This document shows positions 26,339-35,040 of a stretch of DNA of 64,000 nt, piece by piece. Each line of letters begins with the position of its first letter. The first letter of the stretch is position 1. Origin of the DNA: Haloarcula vallismortis ATCC 29715 (GTDB lineage: Archaea; Halobacteriota; Halobacteria; Halobacteriales; Haloarculaceae); NCBI RefSeq assembly GCF_000337775.1, contig NZ_AOLQ01000025.1, positions 100,662-164,661 on the forward strand, given 5' to 3'. The translations under genes were made by a program, and so were the position numbers. The notes beneath the pieces are model-generated. The model saw only the letters and a program-made list of their open reading frames with translations, was not told where the DNA came from and did no database searches.

Positions 26339-26644
26339 ATGATAGACAGGCTTGAAAAGGAAGTTGACATGCTGGAGCGCCACTTGCAGGTGCTTCGCAT
26401 GGTTATCGAGAACGAGCCTATCGGTATCGTGAAGATGTCCAACGAAACCGGCTACCCACACCACAAGGTACGCTACTCCCTGCGCGTCCTCGAAGAGGAG
26501 AATCTCATCGAGCCCTCCAGCCAGGGTGCGATCACGACCGAACAGACCGGTGAGTTCGTCGATGACCTAGACGAGAAGGTCGACGAAATCATCGATAAGC
26601 TCGAAGGTATGAAGATCGAAGACGCGGCCGAAATCGAAGGCTAA
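26339..26644 (+). CDS. Winged-helix transcriptional regulator
   Basis: A 101-residue protein. After an N-terminal helix (MIDRLEKEVDMLERHLQVLR) that can dimerise, residues 28-70 form a winged helix: PIGIVKMSNETGYPHHKVRY as HTH and LRVLEEENLIEPSSQGAITT as wing. The C-terminal DDLDEKVDEIIDKLEG is another helix. It is a conserved archaeal regulator type whose targets I do not know. A GTG at 26216 in frame is rejected, because the TATA box at 26306 puts transcription start just before the ATG at 26339. It is divergent from purA and convergent with the large gene at 26654. Confidence 0.85.
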   Translation: MIDRLEKEVDMLERHLQVLRMVIENEPIGIVKMSNETGYPHHKVRYSLRVLEEENLIEPSSQGAITTEQTGEFVDDLDEKVDEIIDKLEGMKIEDAAEIEG

Positions 26645-26653
26645 GCTTCTTTC

Positions 26654-29188
26654 TCAGAGTTCCGGGACCGCCAGGTGGAACTCCTGGTTTCTCGCTTCTA
26701 ACAGACAGAGGTGAAAGCCCTTTTTCCGTGAGATATTCACGAAGCTCTTGCGCTTATCGCGGTTGAACAGTCCACTAGAGGTGGCTTCTTCGGCGGTTTC
26801 GAGCGCACCCGGTTCGAAGAAACTGCTCGTGACGAGAAACGCTGACGCGAGTGACCCGGAGGCGTTACCGACCCGTTCGGCGTTCCGGATGAGGTCCGAC
26901 ATCTGGCCCTCGGAGGCCGGTTCGCGCGAATCGTTGATGTTGGCGACGACGAGCGGGTTCCCCATCCGGTCGCGGACGACCACGTCGAACCGTTCCTGCG
27001 AGCGGTTCTCCTGACCGTCTTCCGTGTATGTCACCGTGACGTTGCCGTTCAGTTCGGCGCGGTCGATAGCCGGCAGTCCCTCGTAGAGGTCCTTCATCGC
27101 CCCCGCGTGTCCGGTGTCCCGAATCTCATAGAGGAGGTTCCGGATGAGCCAGTTGACGAAGCGGTACTGGATGCTGTCCTCGAGGAACTCCTCGAAGGGC
27201 GTCCCGTTGACCATGGCACCCTCGGCCTCGAACTGGGTGTGATACTCCAGCCTGAGATTCGCCTCGACGTCCTCACGGCTCGCGTCGCCGTCCTTGGCCT
27301 CCTCCAGCGTCGCTTTGCCCTTCGAGTCGTATCTGACGAAGAGGTTCGTCCCGTTTATCGCCTCACCGGCGCTGAGCCGGGTACCACCTGCGGCGGCGTC
27401 GTTTTGCTCGTCGAGTTGCTCTTCCAGCCGGTCGATTTCGGCCCGGGCATCGGCTAACTCTGACTCCAGCCGGTCGCGCTCGTCCCGGAGCTCCTGATTC
27501 GTTGCCTCCAGATCGGTGAGTTCAGATTCGAGTTCCGATACCGTCTCGGCCCGCTGTTCCAGTTCGGATTCGAGTTCCGTCACGCGCTCCTGCTTGTGCG
27601 GTGTCGATTCCTCATCGCCAGGCGACTGTCGCTGGTCCGCTGTCGACGGCTGGGATTGCGGCGTCTCGGCCGGCTGTGGGTCGTTTGAAGTTGTGACACG
27701 GCTTTCCTGACCCGGTGCCGATGCCTGTCGGCTGGGTTCGGTCGACGATGCCGAGTCGTCCTGTGCCGGCTGGTCACGCCGCGGTGTCGATGCCTGTTGC
27801 CCGCCTGTCGGCGGCGTCTGCGTGGGTGGCACGCTGGTGGCCGTGCTTTCCTGCGCACCGCCGGACTTGTTAGGGTCAAGTGACGGGACCGAGCGCGTCT
27901 CTAGTTCCGTACGCGACCCGCCAGAAGCGGCTTCCGCCGTCGGAGTATCAGTCCCAGACTGTGCCTGTGAAGGCCGTGACTCGGTGCTCTGGGTCGGTTT
28001 CGAGTCTGCCGGTTCGGCGCGACGGTCTGTCGAGTCCGCTTGGTCGCTCTGGGTCGAGGCGCTCCGTGCGCTAGCGTGCTGCGCATCCCGTGTCTGTGAC
28101 GGCTCAGTCGCCGGGCGTTTCTGCTCGGTCTCCCCGGTAGTCTCACGCACTCCGGCCTCCCGTTCGGTGGAATCGCGGTCGGGTTCCGTCTGTGTCGCGG
28201 TGCCGGGGCCTTCCGTCTCCCGGTCGGTCGCTCCGCTGTCTGGCCGGCTGTCCGAACTCGGCGTCTCGTCTACGGTCGGCTGCGCATCTGATTCAGAACG
28301 ACGGCGGGACCGCCCCGGAGTCGCCCCGGCGGCTTTCGATCCCGGCGGGCCGCTGCTTGCAGGGCCACGGTCCGGTGTCGGCTCTGATTCGGCCTGAGCC
28401 TGTCCAGCGTCGTCAGTTCCACCGGCTACAGTATCACCGGCGGAGTCCGGGTCCGAGGATGGTGCCACCGGGTCGTCGCTACTGCCGTCGTGTTGCGTTG
28501 CGCCGTCCGGTTCTGCCCCGCCTGCCGACGGGGCATCCGCCGCACCACCATCGGCCGGTTCGTCGGCGACAGCCGTTTCGTCGTCGTCGAGCGGGCCTAC
28601 GCCGGCGGCCGCCGGGTCTGCTGACTGCTCGTCCGTATCGTCCGCTGGCGGTTCCGGAATCTCGATTGGTTCGATATCGACCGGCATCACCTCGTAGATG
28701 CCGACCTCGTCGTTGGCCGTCTCAAATGCCTCGTCGTCAGTGAGCAGTTTGTCGGAGTTGCCGACCCACGCGACACTCATCGAGCGGCCTTGGTGATAGA
28801 CGGTGTAGTAGTCACCCGAGAGGACGTTCTCGGAGAGTTCGATAAAGCCGGTAAAGTTACCGCTCGACAGTGTCTGGTCGACTTCCTCGAGCGCTGTATC
28901 TTCAGTGTAGTACTGTGCTTTCACCTCGTCGGCGCGCTCTTGCATCACTGCAAGCAGTGGCAACGCCTCGTGTGGTGACCGCTTGGCTGTGCCCGACGCG
29001 TCCTCGAAATCCTCGATAGTGCCGTCGAGGACGCCGACGACGGTCCCGTTCAACATGAACAGGCGCGTCGGACCCGCAATGACCGCGCCGGAGAACTCCT
29101 GTCCGGCGAGGTCCTGCAGGCCCGCGAACCCGCCGTCGAACGGAACAGACTCCCAGCCGTCGATCCGTTCGACCGTGCGTGTACTCAT
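26654..29188 (-). CDS. Large three-part protein: N-terminal domain, disordered linker, coiled coil, nuclease-like C-terminus
   Basis: An 844-residue protein. Residues 1-170 are globular and may hold two related sensor-like units (GAVIAGPTRLFMLNGTVVGV; GFIELSENVLSGDYYTVYHQ). Residues 175-530 are low-complexity, rich in Ser, Thr, Gln, Pro, Asp and Glu. Residues 533-596 form a heptad coiled coil (LESELEQRAETVSELESELT onward). The last 240 residues are globular and well conserved in style; RFDVVVRDRMGNPLVVANIN looks like the core strand pair of a PD-(D/E)XK fold with the catalytic Glu-x-Lys lost. I recall the C-terminal part as DUF7527 of haloarchaea. Function unknown. The ATG at 29188 was chosen; the frame upstream is noncoding in character. 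Confidence 0.8.
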   Translation of the reverse strand: MSTRTVERIDGWESVPFDGGFAGLQDLAGQEFSGAVIAGPTRLFMLNGTVVGVLDGTIEDFEDASGTAKRSPHEALPLLAVMQERADEVKAQYYTEDTALEEVDQTLSSGNFTGFIELSENVLSGDYYTVYHQGRSMSVAWVGNSDKLLTDDEAFETANDEVGIYEVMPVDIEPIEIPEPPADDTDEQSADPAAAGVGPLDDDETAVADEPADGGAADAPSAGGAEPDGATQHDGSSDDPVAPSSDPDSAGDTVAGGTDDAGQAQAESEPTPDRGPASSGPPGSKAAGATPGRSRRRSESDAQPTVDETPSSDSRPDSGATDRETEGPGTATQTEPDRDSTEREAGVRETTGETEQKRPATEPSQTRDAQHASARSASTQSDQADSTDRRAEPADSKPTQSTESRPSQAQSGTDTPTAEAASGGSRTELETRSVPSLDPNKSGGAQESTATSVPPTQTPPTGGQQASTPRRDQPAQDDSASSTEPSRQASAPGQESRVTTSNDPQPAETPQSQPSTADQRQSPGDEESTPHKQERVTELESELEQRAETVSELESELTDLEATNQELRDERDRLESELADARAEIDRLEEQLDEQNDAAAGGTRLSAGEAINGTNLFVRYDSKGKATLEEAKDGDASREDVEANLRLEYHTQFEAEGAMVNGTPFEEFLEDSIQYRFVNWLIRNLLYEIRDTGHAGAMKDLYEGLPAIDRAELNGNVTVTYTEDGQENRSQERFDVVVRDRMGNPLVVANINDSREPASEGQMSDLIRNAERVGNASGSLASAFLVTSSFFEPGALETAEEATSSGLFNRDKRKSFVNISRKKGFHLCLLEARNQEFHLAVPEL

Positions 29189-29277
29189 TACTCCCACCAA
29201 GCCGGATGGCGAACAAATAGTTTGTGCCCACGGGCGCGGTCCGATGGACATATGATGACTCGGCCGCAAAAACGGGT

Positions 29278-29673
29278 ATGATAGAGGAGCCGGGACTAAG
29301 CGACCAGTATCCGACCGCGAGTCCGTGGCCGCTGTTTGTCGCACTGGGACTAGCACTGTCAGAGATCGGCGTGTTCGTCGGACTCTTTCCGGTGGCTGTC
29401 TTCGGACTGATACTGTTCGGCGGTAGTATTGCCGGTATCCTCACCGAGTCCGGGTACGTGGAACGGCCGTGGCCGACCCTGCTCGGAGTGGGAGTCGTTC
29501 TCATCGTCATCGCCGCCGGGTTTACGCTCTGGCAGGTTCCGGTCGCCGATATCGCGCTGTCGAACGTCGGGACCGGGCCGCTCTTTACTCGGTTGGTGGC
29601 CGTCGCCGCGGCGGGTGCTGTGATGATCGCGATGGGCGGCGTCGCCTCAGTTATGGAACAGACCGCAGCCTGA
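29278..29673 (+). CDS. Haloarchaeal membrane protein of the oxidase cluster (DUF7541-like)
   Basis: A 131-residue protein with four hydrophobic helices; the N-terminus MIEEPGLSDQYPTASPWPLF is a family-like soluble lead. It is the first gene of a co-directional group with a second small membrane protein (29737) and heme-copper oxidase subunit I (30158). This neighbourhood suggests a role in oxidase assembly or as an accessory subunit. The DUF number is from memory. The ATG at 29278 is preferred because upstream codons overlap the promoter region shared with the divergent large gene. Confidence 0.72.
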   Translation: MIEEPGLSDQYPTASPWPLFVALGLALSEIGVFVGLFPVAVFGLILFGGSIAGILTESGYVERPWPTLLGVGVVLIVIAAGFTLWQVPVADIALSNVGTGPLFTRLVAVAAAGAVMIAMGGVASVMEQTAA

Positions 29674-29736
29674 GACGGGCACCGGCCCGATTCGGAAACC
29701 AACACTCTATTTACTGGCCTGTTCTAACGAGCAGGC

Positions 29737-29988
29737 ATGGCACTGTTCGGGTTCGAAAAAGATACCCTGCTCGACCTCACCGTGAACGTCATTCCGCTCG
29801 GGATCCTCTTCTTCTTCATCGTCGCGTTCGCCGCGTTCCCGGCGTTCGGGACCGATCCCGTCTTCTCCGGGATGCAGTTCGCACTGATTATCTCGATGTT
29901 CCTGTTGCTCGCCGTCCTGACCTACTACGCGGGGAAGGCCGTCGAGAACGCCGAGAAAGAGAACGGCGAACCGGGTCACGAAGACTGA
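29737..29988 (+). CDS. Small membrane protein of the oxidase cluster (DUF6684-like)
   Basis: An 83-residue protein with a polar start (MALFGFEKDTLLDLTVNVIP), two helices (GILFFFIVAFAAFPAFG; FALIISMFLLLAVLTYYAG) and an acidic tail ending GEPGHED. In haloarchaea this family (DUF6684 from memory) sits immediately before oxidase subunit I, as here. It may be a small oxidase subunit or assembly factor. Position and topology support this, not a known reaction. Confidence 0.78.
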   Translation: MALFGFEKDTLLDLTVNVIPLGILFFFIVAFAAFPAFGTDPVFSGMQFALIISMFLLLAVLTYYAGKAVENAEKENGEPGHED

Positions 29989-30157
29989 GCGGATAGCTTC
30001 GGACAGACCGCTCCGAAGACCGACCGCGTTTGCCACCGGGAGACTGTGTGAGCTGAGCCCTTCTTTCTGCGGTTGCAATGCCGGATGGGAGCCGTTTTTT
30101 ATTGTCGTTGCTGCAGGAATCGACCCTTTGATAATGTCCCAGTCCTGAAGGACGACT

Positions 30158-31942
30158 ATGGTAGCAGGAGATATTGTGCTGACGGGGCTGATGGCCGTCC
30201 TCCTCGTCGGCGTCGCCGCGCTTCTCACCCGTGTCGAGAACTGGCGTTCGTATACGCCGCTCGCGGGTGGCGGGGCCGTCACGGGTGACGAGACAACGGT
30301 CATCAACCGTGAGAAACCCGCAGGTATCATTCGCTGGCTAACAACAGTCGATCACAAGGATATCGGTCTCTTGTACGGGCTGTACGCGATTATCGCCCTG
30401 GCTGTCGGTGGGATTATGGCGATGCTCATCCGGATCCAGCTCGTCACGCCCGCCGGGGCCATCCTCGGAAACAACGCCTACAACTCGATCCTGACGAGTC
30501 ACGGCATCACGATGCTGTTCCTGTTCGGGACGCCGATCATCGCGGCGTTCGCGAACTACTTCATCCCGCTGCTCATCGGGGCTGACGACATGGCGTTCCC
30601 ACGTATCAACGCCATCGCGTTCTGGCTGCTCCCGCCGGCAGCACTGCTAATCTGGGCAGGGTTCTTCCTCGCGCCAGTGACCGACAACATGATCGAGCCA
30701 GCCCGTACAGCCTGGACGATGTATACGCCGCTGTCGGTCGAGCAGGCGAACCCCGGCGTCGACCTGATGCTGCTCGGGCTACACCTTTCGGGTGTCGCAG
30801 CGACGATGGGGGCGATCAACTTCATCGCGACTATCTTCACGGAGCGCAACGAGGAAGTCAACTGGGCGAACCTCGACATCTTCTCGTGGACGATTCTCAC
30901 CCAGTCCGCGCTGATTCTGTTCGCCTTCCCACTGCTGGGGAGCGCTATCGTGATGCTGCTGCTTGACCGGAACCTCGCGACGACGTTCTTCGCCGTCGAG
31001 GGCGGCGGCCCGCTGCTGTGGCAGCACCTGTTCTGGTTCTTCGGCCATCCCGAGGTGTACATCCTCGTCCTGCCGCCGATGGGACTGGTCAGCCTCATCC
31101 TGCCGAAGTTCTCCGGACGGAAGCTGTTCGGCTTCAAGTTCGTCGTCTACTCGACGCTCGCCATCGGTGTCCTTTCGTTCGGCGTCTGGGCCCACCACAT
31201 GTTCTCGACGGGCATGGACCCGCGCCTCCGGGCGTCGTTCATGGCTGTCTCGCTGGCTATCGCAATACCAAGCGCAGTCAAGACGTTCAACTGGATCACG
31301 ACGATGTGGAACGGCCGCCTCCGCCTGACGACGCCGATGCTGTTCTGTATCGGCTTCGTCTCGAACTTCATCATCGGCGGTGTGACGGGTGTGTTCCTCG
31401 CCTCCATCCCTGTGGACCTGATCCTCCACGACACCTACTACGTCGTCGGCCACTTCCACTACATCGTGATGGGGGCCATCGGCTTCGCGGCCTTCGCCGG
31501 CATCTACTACTGGTTCCCGGTGTTCACCGGGCGGATGTATCAGCGCACCCTCGGGAAGGCGCACTTCTGGTTCTCGATGGTGGGAACCAACATCACGTTC
31601 TTCGCGATGCTCGCGCTCGGCTACCTGGGGATGCCCCGGCGCTACGCCACCTACCAGTTCGACGGCGCTATCGCGCCACTGACGCAGGTGTCGACGTTCC
31701 ACCAGGCGGCAACAGTGGGCGCAGTCATCCTGTTCATCGGCCAGCTGTTCTTCGTCTGGAACATCGTCCAGTCCTGGCTCGAAGGCCCGAAGGTCGAGGA
31801 CGGCGACCCGTGGAACCTCGAGCGCGACGGCATGCTGGACCGCGAGTTCCAGTGGTTCGACGAGCAACTCGAAGCCGACAGTCCAGAGAAGGACCCGTCG
31901 CTACTCGCTGACGGCGGTCAAGAAGAACAAGACGACTCGTAA
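30158..31942 (+). CDS. Heme-copper oxidase subunit I (A-type)
   Basis: A 594-residue cytochrome oxidase subunit I with about 13 helices, including an extra N-terminal one (residues 5-24). Cofactor ligands are all visible: His115 and His434 for heme a, His432 for heme a3, and His297, His346 and His347 for CuB, with the cross-linked Tyr301 in GHPEVYILVLP. Proton-path residues fit the A-type: Asp144 and Asn151 at the D-channel entry, Glu299 at its end, and Lys375 with Ser372 for the K-channel. It reduces O2 and pumps protons. Subunits II and III are not in the window. The C-terminal tail is acidic. Confidence 0.97.
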   Translation: MVAGDIVLTGLMAVLLVGVAALLTRVENWRSYTPLAGGGAVTGDETTVINREKPAGIIRWLTTVDHKDIGLLYGLYAIIALAVGGIMAMLIRIQLVTPAGAILGNNAYNSILTSHGITMLFLFGTPIIAAFANYFIPLLIGADDMAFPRINAIAFWLLPPAALLIWAGFFLAPVTDNMIEPARTAWTMYTPLSVEQANPGVDLMLLGLHLSGVAATMGAINFIATIFTERNEEVNWANLDIFSWTILTQSALILFAFPLLGSAIVMLLLDRNLATTFFAVEGGGPLLWQHLFWFFGHPEVYILVLPPMGLVSLILPKFSGRKLFGFKFVVYSTLAIGVLSFGVWAHHMFSTGMDPRLRASFMAVSLAIAIPSAVKTFNWITTMWNGRLRLTTPMLFCIGFVSNFIIGGVTGVFLASIPVDLILHDTYYVVGHFHYIVMGAIGFAAFAGIYYWFPVFTGRMYQRTLGKAHFWFSMVGTNITFFAMLALGYLGMPRRYATYQFDGAIAPLTQVSTFHQAATVGAVILFIGQLFFVWNIVQSWLEGPKVEDGDPWNLERDGMLDREFQWFDEQLEADSPEKDPSLLADGGQEEQDDS

Positions 31943-31957
31943 GCGTCCCGAACGCTG

Positions 31958-31962
31958 TTTTT
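31958..31962 (+). terminator. T-run after oxidase subunit I gene
   Basis: gctgtttttgtc begins 13 bases after the stop; a plausible archaeal U-tract terminator. Confidence 0.4.
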
Positions 31963-32009
31963 GTCTGCGCGTGTTTCGTTTGCAGCCATGACCGAACTGG
32001 CAGTACCCG

Positions 32010-32102
32010 TTAGCTTGCGCTAGAAACGAGTACGATAGCCGTCACGAACATCATGAGTGCGATTCCGGTCAGGACGAGAAACAACAGCTCCTTCTGTGAC
32101 AT
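32010..32102 (-). CDS. 30-residue single-helix membrane peptide
   Basis: The minus strand reads MSQKELLFLVLTGIAL, then MMFVTAIVLVSSAS and TAA. The charged start, one 20-residue hydrophobic helix and a short Ser-rich end are typical of small accessory peptides of respiratory complexes. It lies in the 218-base gap between oxidase subunit I and the next cox-type small gene, but on the opposite strand. Codons show haloarchaeal third-position preference only weakly at this length, so the call rests on the topology and start. Confidence 0.5.
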   Translation of the reverse strand: MSQKELLFLVLTGIALMMFVTAIVLVSSAS

Positions 32103-32160
32103 AGGATAGCTACGGCGTGGAAGTGAAAAAGGCTAATCGTCTCCGCGCCGTTGGTCTCAC

Positions 32161-32427
32161 ATGAGCGAAGTTGAGGCCAGGTCTGGACGGCAGATCGTCC
32201 TCCGCCTGTACGTTGCTATTGTTGTTCTTGCCGGCGTGATGGGATTCGTACTCGGCAGCATCCGACCGGAGGACCTCGAACCGGAACTGTTCGGTGTGAT
32301 CGCGCTGCCACCGACACCGTTTGGCGTCGCCATCTACGGGTTCGTCACTATCGGCATCGTCCTCGGCGTGTTGCTTGGTCTCGTCATATACGTCTCTGAG
32401 CGAATCGACGACGCGGCGGGGTCCTGA
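32161..32427 (+). CDS. Two-helix membrane protein of the oxidase cluster (DUF7520-like)
   Basis: An 88-residue protein with a soluble start (MSEVEARSGRQIVLRLYVAI) and two helices (YVAIVVLAGVMGFVLGSI; GVAIYGFVTIGIVLGVLLGL), ending in an acidic tail. It follows oxidase subunit I in the same direction and resembles the haloarchaeal family I recall as DUF7520, which keeps this neighbourhood. Probable accessory or assembly factor of the oxidase; no reaction known. Confidence 0.72.
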   Translation: MSEVEARSGRQIVLRLYVAIVVLAGVMGFVLGSIRPEDLEPELFGVIALPPTPFGVAIYGFVTIGIVLGVLLGLVIYVSERIDDAAGS

Positions 32428-32432
32428 ATCGG

Positions 32433-34136
32433 TTACGCGACGCTGGCTGTTTCCTGGTAGCTCCCGTACTCTGCTTCGAAGACGGCCATGATCTCGCCCA
32501 TCGTCGCGTAGGCTTTCACCGCGTCGATGATGACGGGCATGACGTTCCCGCCGTCGGTGATCACGTGTTGCAGTTCCTCGAGCGCCGCCTCCACGGCCGC
32601 GTCGTCGCGCTCTGCCTTGACCGTCGCGAGCTTATCCCGCTGGCGTTCCTGTACGTCCTCGTCGACGGTGAGAATCTCGGGTTCGGTGTCTTCCTCGACA
32701 GTGTACTTGTTGACACCGACCATGACCTCTTCCTCGCTCTCGACGCGTTGCTGGTACTCGTAGGCGGCGTCCTGAATCTCGCGCTGGAAGTAGCCGTCCT
32801 GAATCCCCTGCACGACGCCGTCACGGACTGACCCGTCGCCGAGCTCGTCTCTGATGTGGTTAATGTAGGCCATCGCCTTCTCTTCGACCTCGTCGGTCAG
32901 TGACTCGATGGCGAAGCTGCCGCCCATCGGGTCGACGATGTCGGCGGCTCCCGACTCCTCCGCGATGATCTGCTGTGTCCGGAGGGCGACGCGAACGGCC
33001 TGCTCGGACGGGAGTGCCAGCGCCTCGTCGAAGCTATTCGTGTGCAGGCTCTGGGTGCCGCCCAGCACGCCAGCGAGGGCCTGAATCGTCACGCGGACGA
33101 TGTTGTTCAGCGGCTGCTGGGCGGTGAGTGACTGGCCGGCGGTCTGAGTGTGGAACTTCAGTTGCTTGCTGGCGTCGGCTTCGGCGTCGTACCAGTCGTC
33201 CATAACCCGGGCGTAGATGCGCCGTGCCGCGCGGAACTTCGCGATTTCCTCGAAGATGGAGTTATGCGAATTGAAGAAAAAGGAAAGCTGTGGAGCGAAC
33301 TCATCGACGTCCAGTCCGCGGTTCAGGCAGTCCTCGACGTAGGCGAAGCCGTCCGCGAGCGTAAACGCGAGTTCCTGCACGGCGGTTGAGCCGGCTTCCC
33401 GGATGTGATAGCCTGACACCGAGATGGGCTTGAACTTCGGCGTCTCCTGACTGGCGAACTCGATAGTGTCGGTGACGAGCTTCAGCGACGGCTCCGGTGG
33501 GATGACCCACTCCTTCTGTGCGATGAACTCTTTGAACATATCATTCTGGAGCGTTCCCCGAATTTCCTCACGCGGGACGCCCTGATGGTCGGCCAGCGCG
33601 ATGTACATCGCGTAGATGACGGGAGCGCTAGGGTTGATGGTGAAGGAAGTCGACACCTCGTCGAGATCGATGCCGTCGAACAGCCGCTCCATGTCAGCCA
33701 GCGTGTCGACGGCGACCCCCTCCTTGCCCACCTCCCCGTCAGCCATCACGTCGTCGGAGTCGATTCCCATCAGCGTCGGCATGTCGAAGGCTGTCGACAG
33801 CCCGGTCTGGCCCTCGTCGATGAGATAGTGGAACCGCTCGTTGGTCTCGTCAGCGGTCCCAAAGCCCGCGAACTGCCGCATGGTCCACTGCCGGCCGCGG
33901 TACATCGTCGGGTAGACGCCGCGGGTGAAGGGCTCTTCGCCGGGGAAGCCGATGTCTTCCTCGTAATCGATGTCGTCCACGTCGAGTGGCGTGTACAGCC
34001 GGTCTACATCGAGGTTTGAAACCGTCGCGAACTGCTCTTTGCGTTCGCCGTAGGCGTCCAGTACGGGGTCCAGTGTCTCGGCTTCCCACTCGTCTTTCTG
34101 CTCGCGGATGCGCTGGAGGTCCGACTCGTCGAACAT
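32433..34136 (-). CDS. Methylmalonyl-CoA mutase large chain (catalytic, without B12-binding domain)
   Basis: A 567-residue chain holding only the TIM-barrel catalytic domain of methylmalonyl-CoA mutase. RGVYPTMYRGRQWTMRQFAG, the DMPTLMG strand and QTAGQSLTAQQPLNN, with the substrate-binding GGTQSLHTNSFDEAL, are typical. The cobalamin-binding domain with DxHxxG is absent, so a separate small chain must be encoded elsewhere, as in other archaea. It interconverts (R)-methylmalonyl-CoA and succinyl-CoA for propionyl-CoA use. The ATG at 34136 (MFDESDLQRI) was chosen; a longer reading to 34208 is unlike the family. Confidence 0.95.
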   Translation of the reverse strand: MFDESDLQRIREQKDEWEAETLDPVLDAYGERKEQFATVSNLDVDRLYTPLDVDDIDYEEDIGFPGEEPFTRGVYPTMYRGRQWTMRQFAGFGTADETNERFHYLIDEGQTGLSTAFDMPTLMGIDSDDVMADGEVGKEGVAVDTLADMERLFDGIDLDEVSTSFTINPSAPVIYAMYIALADHQGVPREEIRGTLQNDMFKEFIAQKEWVIPPEPSLKLVTDTIEFASQETPKFKPISVSGYHIREAGSTAVQELAFTLADGFAYVEDCLNRGLDVDEFAPQLSFFFNSHNSIFEEIAKFRAARRIYARVMDDWYDAEADASKQLKFHTQTAGQSLTAQQPLNNIVRVTIQALAGVLGGTQSLHTNSFDEALALPSEQAVRVALRTQQIIAEESGAADIVDPMGGSFAIESLTDEVEEKAMAYINHIRDELGDGSVRDGVVQGIQDGYFQREIQDAAYEYQQRVESEEEVMVGVNKYTVEEDTEPEILTVDEDVQERQRDKLATVKAERDDAAVEAALEELQHVITDGGNVMPVIIDAVKAYATMGEIMAVFEAEYGSYQETASVA

Positions 34137-34210
34137 ACTCCGGTGTATGTCATGATTTAGTAAGAAGGTTCGGGGAAAGCGGGGTGCTACCGTCAACCAC
34201 GCACCCAAGG

Positions 34211-35002
34211 CTAGTCTTGGAGTCGTTCCGTCGTCTGCACGAGCGGGTGGTGCGCGTAGTCGACGACCTCGATATCCTCGATTGACTCCAGATCGGAGTC
34301 TGCGGCCGTCTCGGCCATCCCCAGTTCGACTGTCTCGTCAAGGACGATGACGTAGGCGTCCATCTCGTCGATACCGAGCCGCGCGGCGGCTTTCACGCGG
34401 TGGTGGCCGTCCGCCAGCAGGAGGTCCCCGCCGTTGTCGATGACGACGAGCGGTTCCGCAAGCCCGCGTTCGAGTTCGTACACCCGGCCTTCGAGTTCGT
34501 CGGCGTACACCGTCGTCTGGGTCGGGGTCAGGTCATCAAGGTTCACCTCGCGGCGGCCTTCGTGTGTCGTGATGCCGTGGATGTTCTCTAGTGTCCGGCC
34601 GAGTTTGTCCACCTTGCCCGGCGTTGCCCGCTCGATCTGTGAGCGGATCACGTCGGCGTTCGAGATGATGCCGACCAGGTGGCCGGCGTCGTCGACGACC
34701 GGGAGTTTCTGGATCCCCGAGCGGAGAATGACGCGTGCGGCGTCTTGGACGGCCATGTCCGGATGGGCCACGAGGATGTCGTCAGTCATCACCCGGAACA
34801 TCGGCTCGTGGTCCTCCGCGAGCAACAGGTCGCGCGCGCTGACGAACCCCTCGACGCGGCGGCCGTCAGTCACTGGAAACCCGCTGAAGTGGTCGTTGTC
34901 GGCGATACGTCGGGCGACCTCCCCGACAGTGTCGTCGAGTTCGACGGTGGCAACCTCGCGTGTCATGTAGTCTCCGACCGTCGGTCGACTCGATTCCTCC
35001 AT
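34211..35002 (-). CDS. CBS-pair protein with ParB/SerK-like domain
   Basis: A 263-residue protein. Residues 8-125 are two CBS domains (VGDYMTREVATVELDDTVGE; QKLPVVDDAGHLVGIISNAD), which bind adenine nucleotides. Residues 150-263 are a ParB-type domain with LLLADGHHRVKAAARLG (193-210). Archaeal ParB-like proteins of this kind are usually not partition factors: the Thermococcus free-serine kinase SerK has this fold and the DGHHR motif. A nucleotide-regulated kinase is therefore possible. The start at ATG 35002 is preferred to the TTG at 35029. It is 38 bases downstream of the RCK-DHH gene, in the same direction. Confidence 0.88.
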   Translation of the reverse strand: MEESSRPTVGDYMTREVATVELDDTVGEVARRIADNDHFSGFPVTDGRRVEGFVSARDLLLAEDHEPMFRVMTDDILVAHPDMAVQDAARVILRSGIQKLPVVDDAGHLVGIISNADVIRSQIERATPGKVDKLGRTLENIHGITTHEGRREVNLDDLTPTQTTVYADELEGRVYELERGLAEPLVVIDNGGDLLLADGHHRVKAAARLGIDEMDAYVIVLDETVELGMAETAADSDLESIEDIEVVDYAHHPLVQTTERLQD

Positions 35003-35040
35003 CGGGACGGAGTTCTCGACCGATGGCAAAAAAGGCTCGC

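Noticed and set aside
31018..31911. 297-residue frame inside oxidase subunit I
   Set aside because: Arg/Pro-rich out-of-frame reading of the oxidase gene.
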